From Panonychus citri (taxonomy: Eukaryota; Arthropoda; Arachnida; Trombidiformes; Tetranychidae): a DNA stretch of 64,000 bases. A model generated the notes under the pieces. The model saw only the letters and a list, made by a program, of their open reading frames with translations, did no database searches and was not told the DNA's origin. A program made the position numbers and the translations under genes. The stretch's first letter is position 1; each line of letters starts with the position of its first letter. The stretch is from assembly GCF_014898815.1 (NCBI RefSeq), contig NW_026515527.1:124001-188000 (forward strand), in the 5' to 3' direction. Shown piece after piece: positions 1 through 13,739 of the stretch.

Positions 1-1
1 A

Positions 2-160
2 TTTGGTTGGAAATATAATATAAAGAAACTACAAGGTGATCTTTCAGTTAGATGTGGTTACTATTGTATCGTATTTCTCAAATTCACGCCTAACTATCAA
101 TCATTTTTTGAAAAGTTTTATGAATGTAATAATGATGACAAATTGTTCAAGTATTTGTGA
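2..160 (+). CDS. Polinton/adintovirus-like cysteine protease, C-terminal part only (runs off the left edge)
   Basis: An open frame enters from the left edge and ends at TGA 158-160, giving about 52 residues. It has the C-terminal half of an adenain-type protease active site: a Gln at 32-34 and, seven codons later, a Cys at 53-55 in a Cys-Gly-Tyr-Tyr-Cys context, followed by a hydrophobic Phe-Leu stretch. In adenovirus protease the oxyanion Gln and nucleophile Cys have the same seven-residue spacing (family knowledge). The protease matures capsid proteins in Polintons, adintoviruses and adenoviruses. The neighbour on the other strand is a decayed type-B DNA polymerase, which supports the assignment. 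The visible part has no frameshift. The His and Asp/Glu of the triad would lie outside the window. Confidence 0.68.
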   Translation, partial: FGWKYNIKKLQGDLSVRCGYYCIVFLKFTPNYQSFFEKFYECNNDDKLFKYL

Positions 161-255
161 AATAATTTGTATTTTATTAATAATTTTAATAACATATTTT
201 CTTCTTATTTTAAAATATATTTTTGTAAAGAGTTCTGAGAACATTACATTATTTT

Positions 256-261
256 AATAAA
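256..261 (+). promoter_or_regulatory. AATAAA polyadenylation signal candidate
   Basis: AATAAA lies about 95 bases after the stop of the protease fragment, followed by a T-rich tract. It sits between the two convergent frames, protease (+) and polymerase (-). Confidence 0.35.
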
Positions 262-320
262 GGTTTTTTAAATTTAAATCAAAGTCTCCATATTTATTTT
301 ATAATTTCCATACGTATGTT

Positions 321-551
321 TCAATTGGGTTGATAGCCACCGTTTATCATCAAAGGTGATAAGCTAACCTTCTCAGTCGACACAGCATAGATTTGATGCT
401 CCTTACTTTGAAGACGATGCATTGTATGACGATAAGTAGTGTAATCATATAAACATGAAAAGAAATGGTTATATTTGATCTGTTGTTTCAACACTACTCG
501 TTGAACCCCCTTGGCAGTCTTTTTCCCTTCGTCGCTTTTAATCAAGTACAT
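321..551 (-). pseudogene. polB C-terminal fragment
   Basis: A 76-codon open frame that looks like the end of Polinton-type polB: a Lys-rich Lys-Gly-Val segment, a Tyr/Phe-rich core, then Ser-Lys-x-His...Ser-x-x-Lys-Val-Ser-Leu-Ser near the end. It lies directly downstream, on the minus strand, of the Tyr-Thr-Asp-Thr-Asp-Ser motif but in another frame. Confidence 0.6.
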
Positions 552-1244
552 CTTAGGTTTAATGGCTATTACTTCGTGTATTGGTTTCCATTCATCTCAT
601 CCTTGAGGTAACCAAGCATCTTTTATGACAATCTGACTGAAGAGGATGATTTTCAGGTAATCACAAAGTCCATAATATCCTTAAAGTTGATTAAATCGTG
701 AGTGAAGTTGTTTGTTTGAATATGGTAGATGAATGAATCGGTATCAGTGTAGATTAGTTTTATCTTGTTTCCATAGTAAGATTTGATGTATCATAATGAA
801 GTTGATACATTTTGAGCTTTACGTACTCAAGAACAGTGAAGCCAAAATGGATTGGTTTATCAATACAACAGAATTATTTCCTTACAAATGGCTTTATTTT
901 CATCAAGAATCATGAATTGGTCAAATAATGGGTTTTTGTTAGTTTTGTATTTTTTCCTTGACATTGGTATCTCAACTTTGAATGTTTCCTCTTGTCTTCT
1001 ATACTCTTGAAAAGATTTGTTGAACTAGAAATGGTAAACGATTTAACTCATCAAAAATATTGCCGCTGTATTGGTTCCTCGATAAAATTTTGAGTAAATG
1101 ATTTCTCCATCAATTTACACAGACGATCCGAAGCTAGATGGTATGTGCGATATTCAAAAGTATTGGAATAATAATTGTCTATTGTTTTGGCTAATGTTTC
1201 AAAATCAGCAAAACAATAAACGGATACTTTTCAATGCCTTGAAC

Positions 1245-1508
1245 TTAATAAATCATTTTTGTATTGGGTTGTGGAAGGAGAACAAGTTGTTTGGATTGAC
1301 ACGTTTGTTGATGTGATAGAAACTTATCAATGTTGGAAAAACCTTGAAGACACTTGTGACATCGCTTCAATGATTTTCCGGCCTTTGTATTGATTAAACG
1401 GTCAAAGCTTTTGATGTAGTAGTAATGTTCTTGAAGAAATAAGTTGACCACTTTCGAGAATTGGAATTTCGATAGTTGAAGTGGTATAATGTTTTCATCA
1501 TAGTCCAA
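1245..1508 (-). pseudogene. polB N-terminal/linker fragment with Cys-Cys-His-Cys finger
   Basis: An 87-codon frame with a His-Tyr-Tyr-Tyr-Ile-Lys segment and a Cys-x2-Cys-x11-His-x4-Cys finger. This pairing is characteristic of Polinton/adintovirus polymerases upstream of the exonuclease domain. The ExoI-like motif follows within 40 bases in a shifted frame. Confidence 0.6.
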
Positions 1509-2295
1509 TGAATAAATATTGATTGAAATTTTGTGTACTTTTTCGAATTTTGGAATCTCAAATTTCTAACACCTTTGAAATCATAGTACTTGTCAAGATA
1601 CTTTTATATTTACTGACTTTTGTGCGTTTTCACTTGTGTTATAACCCCATCAACACACTGTAGATGAAACAATTTCTTTCACAGTTTGGTGAGATTATGG
1701 CTTTGTTATGAATCCAATCTGGTAATTTTGTTTATAACAACCACCAGAATCAGGACGATATTTGGCAACACGTATTTCAATTGTACAGATTTCATCTATG
1801 GCCCATCCACTCCTTTATTTGTAAATGAATCGATTGTTGCACTTATTTCAACTTGACACTCATTTAAAACATCCATTGAATTCCATGGAGTTGTTATAGT
1901 TTTCATAGATGAACAAATATAAGACGTTGTTGAATTTCCATCATTTGGTTTCACGAAATGGACAAATACACAGATTTGAAATTTGAAACATTTAGTTTCT
2001 CATTAATATAGAAAAAGGTTTTCAATTATGTTACGATGATCATTGAATAATTCATCCAGGTCATCGTATGTTAGATTATCTCGTTTATAGATCACCAAAA
2101 TTGTTTGACACTAATCACCAAAACAAAGGGATCAAAGTCAGCTAGACCAAAAATTTCTTTGACTGACATTGGACTATATGATCATCAGTTTGATTCAATG
2201 AAGAATGTTCGTTTACACTCACTACATTTGTATTTGGTAGAACAATTATAACAATTTTTTCTCTTGGATAGTCTATTACACTTGTTACAAGAATA

Positions 2296-2333
2296 CATTT
2301 TAATCAATCTGTTTCAGTTTTACTCCTTTTATA
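2296..2333 (-). promoter_or_regulatory. TATA box and start of the decayed polB
   Basis: On the minus strand TATAAAAG (complement 2326-2333) lies 27 bases before an ATG (complement 2296-2298). That ATG opens a frame whose first residues contain two Cys-x2-Cys pairs. This looks like a compact viral-type promoter kept after the gene decayed. The function is inferred. Confidence 0.4.
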
Positions 2334-2612
2334 CTAGTGGTAAACTCTTGAGAAACTCGTTGAAAAGACTATCTCTTCAACTGCTTTGAAACCAGTTAGG
2401 TTAACTTTCCTAGAACGGAAGAGTTGCAACATGTTTCCGTTTCCGGTATAATACCAGAAATAGTTCAGGCTCCATGAAAGTTCTCGTTATTATACACACT
2501 TGAAGTCAATTTCCGTAGTATTGAAGCTGTAGCTGTGATGTTTACAATTCTTGATGAAATAATATTGATATCCGGTAAGTTCCGATGTATTATCTGTTCC
2601 TTCAAAGTGACT

Positions 2613-2810
2613 TTACTCTGTTATATTGATTTTTGTTGAATGATATATTAGAAGACATGATTTATCATCTCTTAGTACTATTCCGGAAAATTTACATGGG
2701 TCATATTCACCATAATCACTTGGATTCAACTTTTTATCAAGAATACATGAGATCACAACATTAACCACTTCCGGTTCAGTCGATAATGTTTTATAATCCA
2801 TATTGAACAT
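2613..2810 (-). pseudogene. Unidentified open frame upstream of decayed polB
   Basis: A 65-codon ATG frame on the same strand as, and 5' of, the polymerase remnant. I do not recognise it. It has no internal repeats and is less biased in composition than the GA/CT-rich DNA to its right. It may be another eroded gene of the same element, or chance. Confidence 0.25.
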
Positions 2811-3306
2811 TATACTTAATTTGAATATTAATATAATTATTTAAATTTCTTATATGAAAGTAATTATTTGAAAACTCTGACACGTAGTGTGACCTTTAAC
2901 TAAATAGAAAGAGAAAAAGAAAGAAAAAGAAGAGAAAAAGAAAGGAAAAAGAAAGAGGTAAAAGTGGTAGAAATTCTCGTTTAAAAGAAGAAAGAAAAGG
3001 AAAAAGGGGCAGAAGACTTTTTATAACTACTAATTGAATTGTGAGCATGAAGATGATGAATAAAAGTAAAAATCTTTCAACCTTCGCTCACAAGTAAAAA
3101 TAAACAGTTCAATTAATGGATAATCTTAATCAGGTGATTAGAATGATAAATTTTCATCAGAATTTTATCTTTTAGCTTTTAATCTTTCGGAATTTTTTTA
3201 TTCTTTTTTCCCTTTTCTGTATTCACTCATCGAGAAAAAGAACAGAATTTGCGCCGTAATAATATTAAGATGAGTAGAAAGATGATGATGATAAAAGAGA
3301 GAACGA

Positions 3307-3346
<40 letters not shown>

Positions 3347-4534
3347 GTCTTCCAATGTTATTCGGTTCTATTTTCTTTCTCTCTTTTCATGATTCCAATA
3401 TTCGAACCTACGCATTTCATGGATCGATAATATTCTGGTAGCCATTTTACTTTACTCTTTCTCTTTCTCTTTCTTCTCTTCCTTTCTCTCTCATGTTATT
3501 CCCAAATAAACAAGACGAAAGAAAGAAAAGAAAGAGACAGAATCATAATATCAAATTCCCTGTCTCCTAAATTCTCAATTCTCATTTTTTTTTCTCTTCT
3601 CCTTCTTTCCACCATAATCCAAACATATTCATCTGTTACTATTATTATTATTATTTATTGGAGTTAATTTTTATATCTATTTAATTGTAATCATGGTTGA
3701 CAATACTTGATTTAGTTTTGTTACTTTCTTTATAATCCATTGGATAAAAAATTGTCTAATCAACCGGACAGAGATTAACCAAATCATCGGCTCACCAATA
3801 TTTACCATCATGGTTAATTGTTGACCATAAGCAAAAGATAAAGTGAAATAAACAAACATTGGAATACACAATTTATTTTAATTGTCACCATATAAATATA
3901 AATAAACAACCAATCAAAGGCTAAATTGTTTACCTGATAATCTGGTTAATCTTTTAAAACTGTTCAAATCAAAATCAACCCAAAAATTTTCTGGTTACCT
4001 TTATATTATATATCTGATTATAAATTGTTGTGTTTACATATTGCTTGCAATTAAATCTGATAGTTAATCATCAACATTATCTGTGTTAATTGTTAATCAC
4101 TTTTCTGGTTTATTAATTGTAATCTTTGGCTTATAACAATTGATCAGTTTTGTTGTTGTTGTTATTATTGTTCACTTTTCTTCATCTTAATCTTCCAGTG
4201 GAATATTTTTTGATTGTGATTAAATTGATTATCTAACGATCATTAGATTATTAAGAGTAAAGATACAAGATCTGATATTGGAAACAAATCACACAATCAA
4301 ATGATTAACCAAGCTGATTGTTGACAGTGTGGCATTTGTGTCAAATATCACAGGTCAACAGGAAATTAATATTAACAAAATTTTTCCCTCATCACAAACA
4401 ACTTAACCTTCATCACCTTCATCCTCATCCTCATCCTCATCTTCAACTCTGTCTCTCTATTGTCATCAACATAATCACCTTAATCCCCAGCATCATCATC
4501 ATCATCATACTGTTTCCAAGTGAAAATCATCATA
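2811..4534. other. Intergenic, GA/CT-rich; contains the 5' flank of the IA-2 gene
   Basis: No coding frame supported. Holds poly-purine runs (2900-3000), a (GA)n microsatellite and CT-rich tracts (3440-3610), then ATCA-rich DNA. The promoter and 5' UTR of the IA-2 gene should lie in the last few hundred bases, but I see no convincing core promoter. Confidence 0.5.
3310..3341. repeat. (GA)n microsatellite
   Basis: About 16 uninterrupted GA units in intergenic DNA. Confidence 0.95.
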
Positions 4535-4637
4535 ATGAAATCTCATCGAAATGTTTGTTTCCATTTTCGGCTTATTTGGTTACCTTTACTCTACATTTAC
4601 CTGTTGGCAACCTTAAGTTATGCTGATCATTTACTAG
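4535..4637 (+). CDS. ida-1: IA-2 exon 1: start codon and signal peptide
   Basis: ATG at 4535 opens a basic n-region and a Leu/Ile/Tyr-rich hydrophobic core ending near Ser-Tyr-Ala-Asp, a typical signal peptide. The donor GTAAGG follows 4637 (phase 1). A longer overlapping frame at 4318-4626 is in another phase and lacks these features. Confidence 0.85.
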
Positions 4638-7600
4638 GTAAGGTGACATTCTGGATACAGTTTAAGGTTAAAGGTTAACCAACATATTGACCTATTTTCC
4701 CAATCACCGACAAGAAGCCGGATTAATTTCATCTAATCAACTAATCCACTGAATCATATCTTACCTGACAATTTATGATTCTCACCTTTATATTGATGCG
4801 ACAGTTTCATTTTTCCTCCATATGATTACTACATGAACAGAATTTTATCTGATTGATTATTCTGTTAATTGTTTATTATCTTTTCTCATTTTTTTTCTTC
4901 TTTTTTCTCTCTCTCAGGTAATCAAGATTTCGATGATTCAGATGACCAGTCATTACCTGGACGACGTTGGAGCTTTTATCGTCAACATCGTTACGATATC
5001 AAGAAACCAGGACCAACTTATTTTTTCCATGAACCTGATTCAAATGAGGTAAGAATCTGATGAATATATCATGTGATGGAAATAAATCATCTTAATGGTT
5101 AATAAATAATAATGGAAAACGTCAATAATATTAAATGAGATAAGTTGCTTAACCTATTCAAAGATTAGGATATTTTTGGACTGAGAAACAACAATCTCAT
5201 GATAATCATTTCTCATTTTCTATTATGTAACATTTTCTGAACATCATCAATTCTCAACCTAAACTATTGATTGAACAATTTTCCAATCATTAAGCTATCA
5301 AGCCATCGTCGATTATAACAAATTGTATTACTAATGTTATCGTTTTTTTTTTGTATTTCATTGATCAGCTAAAAGATATACAATTGAACAATGATTTAGA
5401 TCCACTTCGACCTGGTTACACCGAAGGTGTCATTCAATGGATTCCCATGGAGGATAATGCTAAGGAAAACAATGAGGATGAAAGATTTTCCTTTGATGAT
5501 TCAGTTAATGGTGATAACTTTAAACTCCAAGAACCTCTGAGAGACTCTGGCACTGATTTGGGTTCGGTAGATGATTTAACGGAATCCAGGCCACTTTTAA
5601 GCCTTCTCGAAGATGTGGCTCGACTTATGTCACCACAATCCTCATCAACATCACGTTTTCAAGAGATGACTTTAAATAACGGTAAAGATGAACCTCTCCT
5701 TATGGGAACAATGGACAAGGATGAAAATGGTAAGTATTTTATTCATCGTCATGGTTACATGTTATCAGAACTTTACTCCCACTATCATTATTATTATCAT
5801 CATCTAATGGTAATGCAATTATTTAATAGTTACCTTAACAATCAATTACGGTCTGATAGTTATTATATTCATGTTGTTACCTTTGTTTTTTTTTACCATG
5901 AAAAATGTCAACGATAATTTAGATTATAATCTCAGTGTAGAAACGATTAATGAATCAATTTTGAACGGATTCCATGTACTTTGGTCACTGGAAACATTAG
6001 TCAATTTAGTTATCAGATTTAATTATCAATTTAATTACCATATTAATCATATTATTATGTACAAATTAGGTTGTTAATTGTCAACCAAATATTAGGTAAT
6101 AATCATGTCACTTACCTAATCACCTTTTCAATAGGTTTCCATTATCGTGTAATCCTTGGTATCATTGATAATATCTCGCAACTCGATAGTAATTAAGTTA
6201 ATTGTGGTTTTATGTAAATAGTGACACTTAGGTTTTCAGGTAAATTAGAAGGAGGAAGAAAAAAATGTCAACAAAAACCGAGACTTAATTCAGAAAGATG
6301 AGTGAAAAAAAAAGTTCTGGTTTCTGAGATCTGAAAATAATACTTGAGATTGAAGATAAAAAAATGAACTTTTTTGTTTATTTTCTTAATAATAACCGAG
6401 AGTTAAATATGATTTCAACTGCTTGTAGCATCTTCATCATGAACCTGAACAATTGTGATGTATTTATAATTGAGTAATAATAAGCAGCAATCAACACAAA
6501 CTATTGTAATATTAATATCTTGAGGGTAGATAATTATTATTATTGTTATCATTAGATAATCATAAGTTTCCCATTGGTGATAATTAGACTAATGATAATA
6601 ATTTAGACCTGGATCATGGTATCTACTCAGATTCATGGTGAATATTTCACATTGATATTGACATATTAAGTTTCATATTAATTATTAGTTGTGATGATAA
6701 TAAATATATGAAAAAAAAAGTTAATACAAAATGAAAGTAAATAAATCAATAAAGTTGAGTTTAGCATCCATGTAGTTCATGATATTAATTATTTACACTG
6801 AACAACACCAGATGGAACTGATTAGAAATTAATTGTCAATAAAATTTGATGATTAAATCTGACAACTTGAATGATGAGTTAGTTGATTGGTAGAGACCAT
6901 TGATTGGTTAATATTTGGAAAGATAATCAGAATTGATTATAATTACTGTTACCATTATCACCGATAAATGTTGATGAATATTCATTGATATCAATTATTC
7001 AGTCTTTGAGAGATATAATAATTGATACATGGATTTCTGGTCTTGATGATGATTAATAATTGAATGATGATGAGAATTGGTGATTCCAAATTCTGATAAT
7101 TTGAATAATCATGAATTCTCAGATTAATAATGATATTGTTTAGCTAATTGTTTATGTTTCTCTTTCTCTTCTAATTCTCTGATGATTTAATCCAGATAAT
7201 TTACCGATTAATCAATTTCAAGATAATCCAAATCTTTGGAATGCTTATCAAGATAATCAACTGGAAATCAATGTACCTGTTTATTTATCTCAATTAGCAG
7301 CTAATGATTATGTGAGTGATAATTAGGTTACTTATAAATGAGTAATTATCTTTGCTAATCATTTTCTTAATTGTTAATAGTTATCTCCTGTTCAGGATTC
7401 ATCATCTACATCAGATTTTAATCCTCGACCAATTTTCTCGGACAATCTACTCTCATGGGCTTCAGTACCTGATGAATCTGGTTCTAATCATCCAATTGAT
7501 CAGCTAACTAATGATCAACAGCAACAGATTCAATCGGAATCATTAAAACAATTAACCGATAATGAAGATGATGATCAAAAAAGTGATACTATTGATAAGA

Positions 7601-10600
7601 AATTAGATAAAAATTTAAATGATGATAAAGTTAAAAGTTTACCCGATGAACCACAAGATGGAGTTGAAAGTTCTGACGATGAAAATGTTAATCATGAGGA
7701 AACTTTAAGTTCATTACCTTTGGGTAAGTTTAAAATCAATTCGATAACTTTTTCCATAATAACAATTAACCTAATCACCAGTTGAAAATCAATATCAATC
7801 AATCAACGTGACAAAAACAATACAATTATCGAGTAGCAATTAATACAACAACGATTGACTTGAAAGTTTAGAAACAAATCAAGAATTGAATCTAATTAGA
7901 TTCTAAATGTTTAGCTAATTATCGGATAATTATATTATTGAAATCTGAATGAAATCATCTCAATGATTAGCTAATTGTCACCACAATTTAGTGACCAAAT
8001 TGACTTGAACTTTGTATTGACTTCACTAGATGGCGATATGAGAAATGATCAACTTGTAAATCAACAAGTTTGAAACTGAATCAATTTCAACAAGTGGTTA
8101 ATTATTGTATTGATTAACTTATTTGATTAAACAATCAAACGAAACTGTTTATATAGATAATTGTGAAGGAGAGATTATTACTTATTAATTTAGTTGAATG
8201 GTTAATAATAAGCAGAAATTGAAATAATGGTTCTGTGAGAATGATCAATAATCTGATTGTTGGCAGATTATTGTTGATAAATTGATTAATTATCATTATG
8301 GTGATGATGATAATGATAATACTTAATCATATTACCCTGGAAATGATATTATCTCTCAAGTGGACTATTGAATCGTTAGCAGTTTAATCCGTTATTTTGA
8401 CTGAGAGACTCTTGAAACTTTTCAGTTGCCAATCTCTTTTGTTGAGATAATAATAATATCCATGATGATGAAGAAAATGAATAATAATAATTATATGAAA
8501 AGATATTGAAGATGACATGGTAAGTGGTTTGGTCGGAATTGTAAAGTTCTGATGAGAGGAGATAAACAAAAGAGAGAGAGTTCTGAGCTTATGATGAGAG
8601 TAGTTTAACCTAATTAACACCCGAAAAGGTTTTCATATTCATGGTAATTTATTATTATCGATAATTAGAAAGACAAAGAAAAAAATCAAACATTAAAATC
8701 TTGAAAATCTTTTCATCAATCAGACTAATTAGATTTAAATCTGTTATCTAATTTGAGAAACATGATGTACATCCAATTCTTTTTTTATTTCATTCTCATG
8801 AAACTCATTTACATATAATGAACATGGATCATGAACATCACACTAAATCTCTAGATAGAAAATGTAACAATTAAAATAAAGAATCATCAGTAGATTTGCA
8901 ACATTTGATTCTAATTGAACCAATTATCGTTTTTTTGCAGAATAAACTTTATTCACCTTAATTGATGAAGAGAAAAATCTTCGCAATTCTCATTGGAATC
9001 AATTATCATGATGATTATTATTATTATCATTTCTTATTGTGGATCAAGTGAAAGACTATTTTTCCTCCTTCCAATTTGATAATAAATTTTCAGAACTATT
9101 ATCATGAGATGGATAACCACAAAGCTATAACAAAATGTTGATAACATGTGATTAGAATTGATTGTTTTGTTAATATAAGTTAATTTCAGTGATTTAATAG
9201 TTTCTCTCTTTTTAAATGATGATAATCATCATTATCATCAATCGTAATACTTAGTTAACTCTCTCACTCTCTCTCTCTCTCTTTCTCTCTCTGCTCTATT
9301 TCTTAGTTGGAAAACTTTAAGCTTGTTTCTCTTATAATCTCATGTAATCTGGATAAGATCAGGATGAAATATCAGATAAAAAGACGAAGGAATCAGAAAA
9401 GTTTTTACCAATAAATTGTAAACTTGTAATTAGTCTCATGAGACTGAATTGGAATGAAAAAGTAACATAGTTACATGAGAAAAGTTGATGAGGAAGGAAA
9501 AAAAAAAGTTAGAAACAAGGTTCAAATTCAATTGAGCTAATGTGAAAGATGAACAAGATTAACTGATTCTTATTAACATTACATGAGATTTACAGTCAAT
9601 TGCTGAATATCTTTATCCTTTTTGCCTCATCTTGATCACTTGAACTCCTCAACCTCTACCTCCCAACCCAATTTCAACTCTAATTCCAGTTTCACTTGTT
9701 TTAGATAAAAAATTTAAATTGTTGTTAATTTGACGAAGAAAAAAAAAGTTCTAACAATTTCAATAACATCTCCTAATGAAGATAATTCTTACCAGTTTGA
9801 AACTTTTCTCAATCACATGCAATATTCAAGATTTTCCGCTCAAATCAAATGAAAATGAAACTTTTTAAAACTTTTTCGATAACAAATTGATGATATTTTG
9901 TTTCCTTATCCATCAGATTGTTTAAGGTTTTGTTTGTTGGATGAAAAAAAGGGATAAGATAAAATGAAAATAAACCTTAATCTGAATAAAGTAAATCAAG
10001 TTCATTGAAAGAAAAACAAAGAGTAACCCTAATCCCTTCAATATATTAAGTCTAAAGTAAAGCAACAACAATGAGATGAGTAAAAAAAAGTGAATGGAGG
10101 TTGGATGATGAAGAAGAAGAAGAAAAAACCGTTAAGATTTAGGAGGATGAGGAAGATGGATAAGATGGATATTGAAGAGATGAGGAAGATGCTATTCTGT
10201 TGTTTGATTCTGTTTGTTACCCAAGCAACAAAATAGCAAATGAATACAATGGGAATAAGTAACATGAATTTGTAGCATTTGAAGATAACTATTATTTTTT
10301 TTCTTCTATTTGTTTATTAATATTAAAAGAACCCAATCAATGAGACTGACAGTTCCCAGATGATTTTCGATAGTAAATCTCTCCCTCCACCCACCATTAC
10401 CTACCTACCTACCTTTGTTCATACTCTTACAATTGAGTCTCTTCTTCATCTCTTTTTTTACTTAATATTGTATATTACTTATCAATCCCTTTATCTTCAT
10501 CCCTTAGAATTTACTTGAGAATCAAAGTTTTTTTTTCTCAGAACTTTTTCTTGTTCCTCTTGTCTTTTTCCCATTCTTTGTCTTTCTCAAAAAGTTCAAT

Positions 10601-13600
10601 ACATTTTCACCTGAGTTTTCAGTTTTCAGTTTTCTCTCCCTCTCTACACTTGTAATTTGATCAAAATTATTTTTTTCCATCAAAAAGAAAAGTTAATCAA
10701 AATTACAATTTGATTGTATAACAATCAAAGTAATCAAACTTTTCTAGATTCCTTTTTATTAGCTAATCCTCTGTTTTAAAGGCTATTAACAGTTACGATA
10801 TTTTCATGAGATCACCTCCAACTCATATTGATCTGAACAAATTAATTCATCTCTAATAAAATATTAGATAATTAGAGGGAAACAATTGACTGTTGACAAT
10901 AAATTAGTGTAAATGATGATCAGCATATAAAAGATACGAATAGAAAAGTTGATCATATTTTTTTTCGGTGATAGGAATTGAGCTCAGCTTTCGATTTCCT
11001 GTTGATTATCAGAACTTTTTCTGTTTGTTTTGCTTTTATTCATCATTCATTCAGTTATCATTTTAGTTCTCTTTTTTCATATTTCACTAAAACCTTGCAT
11101 CTTGTGGGAATTATTAGCATGTAACCAGAACTTTTTATGAACATTTTTCGTTGCTGATGATAAGCATGACGGTTATGATGATTATCGTTAAATCCAAAGA
11201 TACATGTATTATTTTACTTTTTTTTCTCTTCTCATCATTCTAATAAGATTTTCTCATGATAATCTCAAGACGAAAGAAAGAGAAAATCATTTTTCAATCT
11301 ATTGCAAGAATATACATACAATATCAACATAAGATGATTCTTATTACATGGAAAATTAATCATCAACATGATTTGTTTTTTTCCTAATCATAATCAAGGG
11401 AACAGATTAATCTCATTTCCATTCTATCTGTCAGATTATCATTATTTCAATATCACTATCATGAAGAAATGTCAAGATGAAATACAGAGAAAGGGGAAGA
11501 AATCACAGAATCGATTCAAAGAGCTAATAGAGAATCGAAAATGAGAAAAGTTTTTGATTGGAAAATAAAGTTTTACCTGAGAAAAAGTTCATCGGATTTT
11601 CATGATTACCTGATGCAAGTTATGATTCAAACTTCAATTCTATTCAAATATTGACCTCCCTATTCAATAGCACAATCACCTTGGTAGGAAAATATAACCA
11701 TGAAAACTCTGGAAATTCTGAAAAAGGAAATCATTGAAATTCTGTTTGATTCATTTGATCATTTCTTTCATTTTTTTTCCATGAGATTTAAATGTAATAT
11801 CTCATGATACATTCAAATGAGTTTATCTTCAATCTGAAATGATGATGAAAAAAAAGGAAGATATAAATTTATCCTTATCTTAAAATGAGATAAATATTGA
11901 TTTATATCTGTTGGTTTTTCCCCTTCATACTCACAATACCCTTAGGGTATATAACGATATCCAAAATAAGGTTAAGGTAAGATGAGTAAATACTAGTAGA
12001 TATATAATAATATATATCTATTGGAGTTTTCTGTTAGCTTAAGAATTTATTGAACTTTCCCCACCCAACTTGCAATTGGCAAAGGTATCAGAATATTCTG
12101 AAGTAATATGATGATAATCAGAGGAAAATGAAGATGAAAATGATAAATTGTACTCGAAAGGTATAAACTAAAATACTATCATGTTGTTTGCATGGGATTC
12201 CTAGTTCATTTTATTTCTGTTGAATTCTTCATTTTCTCCCTGTAGTTTTTCAGTAGGAAGTGAATTTAAGCCTTTAAATTATCTTATCATCATGAGCATC
12301 ACGATAACAATAAGTTCAGGCTGGTGAGTTGAAATCTCCTGCTGGCTAAGTTCAGGTAAATTCATGGGAAAAGAGAGCAAAGTTTTTTTTCCCCTCTTTT
12401 ATTGTTTCCCCATCAACAAGTTTCAGATTTTCACTGTTTCAATTAATTAATGATAATCTTTTTTAATAATTAACGTTAATTTAATTGATAATTAAGGTTT
12501 TCTTTTGTTTACTAATATTATCAAAGAAGAAGAAGAAAAAAACTTTCACTTTAATAAGATAATGAAAGTTCATTTGGAGGATGTTTAAGTTTTGGAGAGA
12601 AATTTTTTCCAAAAACTCATGAAGGGATAAATCGATAAGTGGATATAATATAAATGAAGACAATGATTAAAACGATGGTGAGAAGATGATGATGAGCAAG
12701 AAACATGAGGATAAGAAGTGATGAATTTTGAGAAGTAGAATTAGAATGAAGAAGAAGATGATGAAAGAGGAAAATCGTTACAAGAGATGTCAATGAATGA
12801 AGAAAAAAAAATAGATGAGAATCATGATGATGACGAATAATTTTGACAGGGGAAATTCTGAGTTTCCAGGTAAAAGGTTTAATCTTCCATTACCACTTTG
12901 CAGAGTTTCAAGTGTTCATTACATTTAGTATAACAAAATGTATCTTGCAACTTCATAATTCATAATTTTCTCATCCTAATCTTTATCTTTTCTCCCTCAG
13001 TCTCTTCATCAATGTTGATTCATTTCTCTCTCTCTCTCTCTCTCTCTTTTCATCTCCCGCTGAATTTTTGTAACAAATTGAATCGAATTGAACTTAACTG
13101 TACTTCATTTACCATGTAATCTAATTTGCTTTTAACAGGGAGAACTTTTTTCATCTCTCTCATTCATTTTTCTTTATTAAGCAAATAGTCTCATCCTGTT
13201 GAGCCATTTAGTTACATGGGATGAGATGAGAAGATGAAAAAATCAAGAATCAAGAGTAAATGATTACACTGACAATTAAAAAATTGAATTTTAATTGTTG
13301 ATGTTTTAATATTAGTGCTCTTACCTTTTTTTTACTCATTCACTATTTTTAATGGTTTGGAGTAATTTTTTAATTTAATCAACACAGTTTAACCAACTCA
13401 ATCAGGAATATGATTATTTTGAAATTTCAAAATGACGATAAAAATATCATCAGACTTTTTTTTTCATCTTCATCAGTATTTTCATGATATCTTTTTAAAA
13501 GCATTAGAGTGCAGTTGATCATCTTGATCATTATTATTAATGTGATTTTGATTCCTCTCTCTCTCTCATACAGATTATTCTGATTGATTCGTCTATCGAT

Positions 13601-13685
13601 GGACAGTAGTCACTATGAATTAGAAGTAAAAATGAATTATTCTCATGAGGATTTTTCGGACTCTCTTGAAATCATGAGAATTCAT

Positions 13686-13739
<54 letters not shown>

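Larger units (their letters stand above)
321..2298 (-). pseudogene. polB: Decayed protein-primed type-B DNA polymerase of a Polinton/adintovirus-like element
   Basis: Polymerase pieces occur in order on the minus strand but in different frames. From 5' to 3' they are: an N-terminal segment starting at complement 2298 with several Cys-x2-Cys pairs (about 2190-2298); a segment at 1245-1508 with a Cys-x2-Cys...His...Cys finger typical of Polinton polB; the ExoI-like motif Ala-Asp-Phe-Glu-Thr at complement 1195-1209; palm motif C Tyr-Thr-Asp-Thr-Asp-Ser at complement 734-751; and a C-terminal piece at 321-551 resembling the polymerase end. Frame changes and stops separate these pieces. The span of about 2 kb is shorter than the 3 kb or more of intact Polinton polB, so internal deletions, including much of the palm, are likely. 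Protein-primed replication of the element is the family role; this copy cannot encode it. Confidence 0.78.

Noticed and set aside
4318..4626. 102-codon frame overlapping IA-2 exon 1
   Set aside because: His/Ile/Leu-rich from CATC repeats; the other phase gives a signal peptide, a good donor and phase continuity with exon 2.
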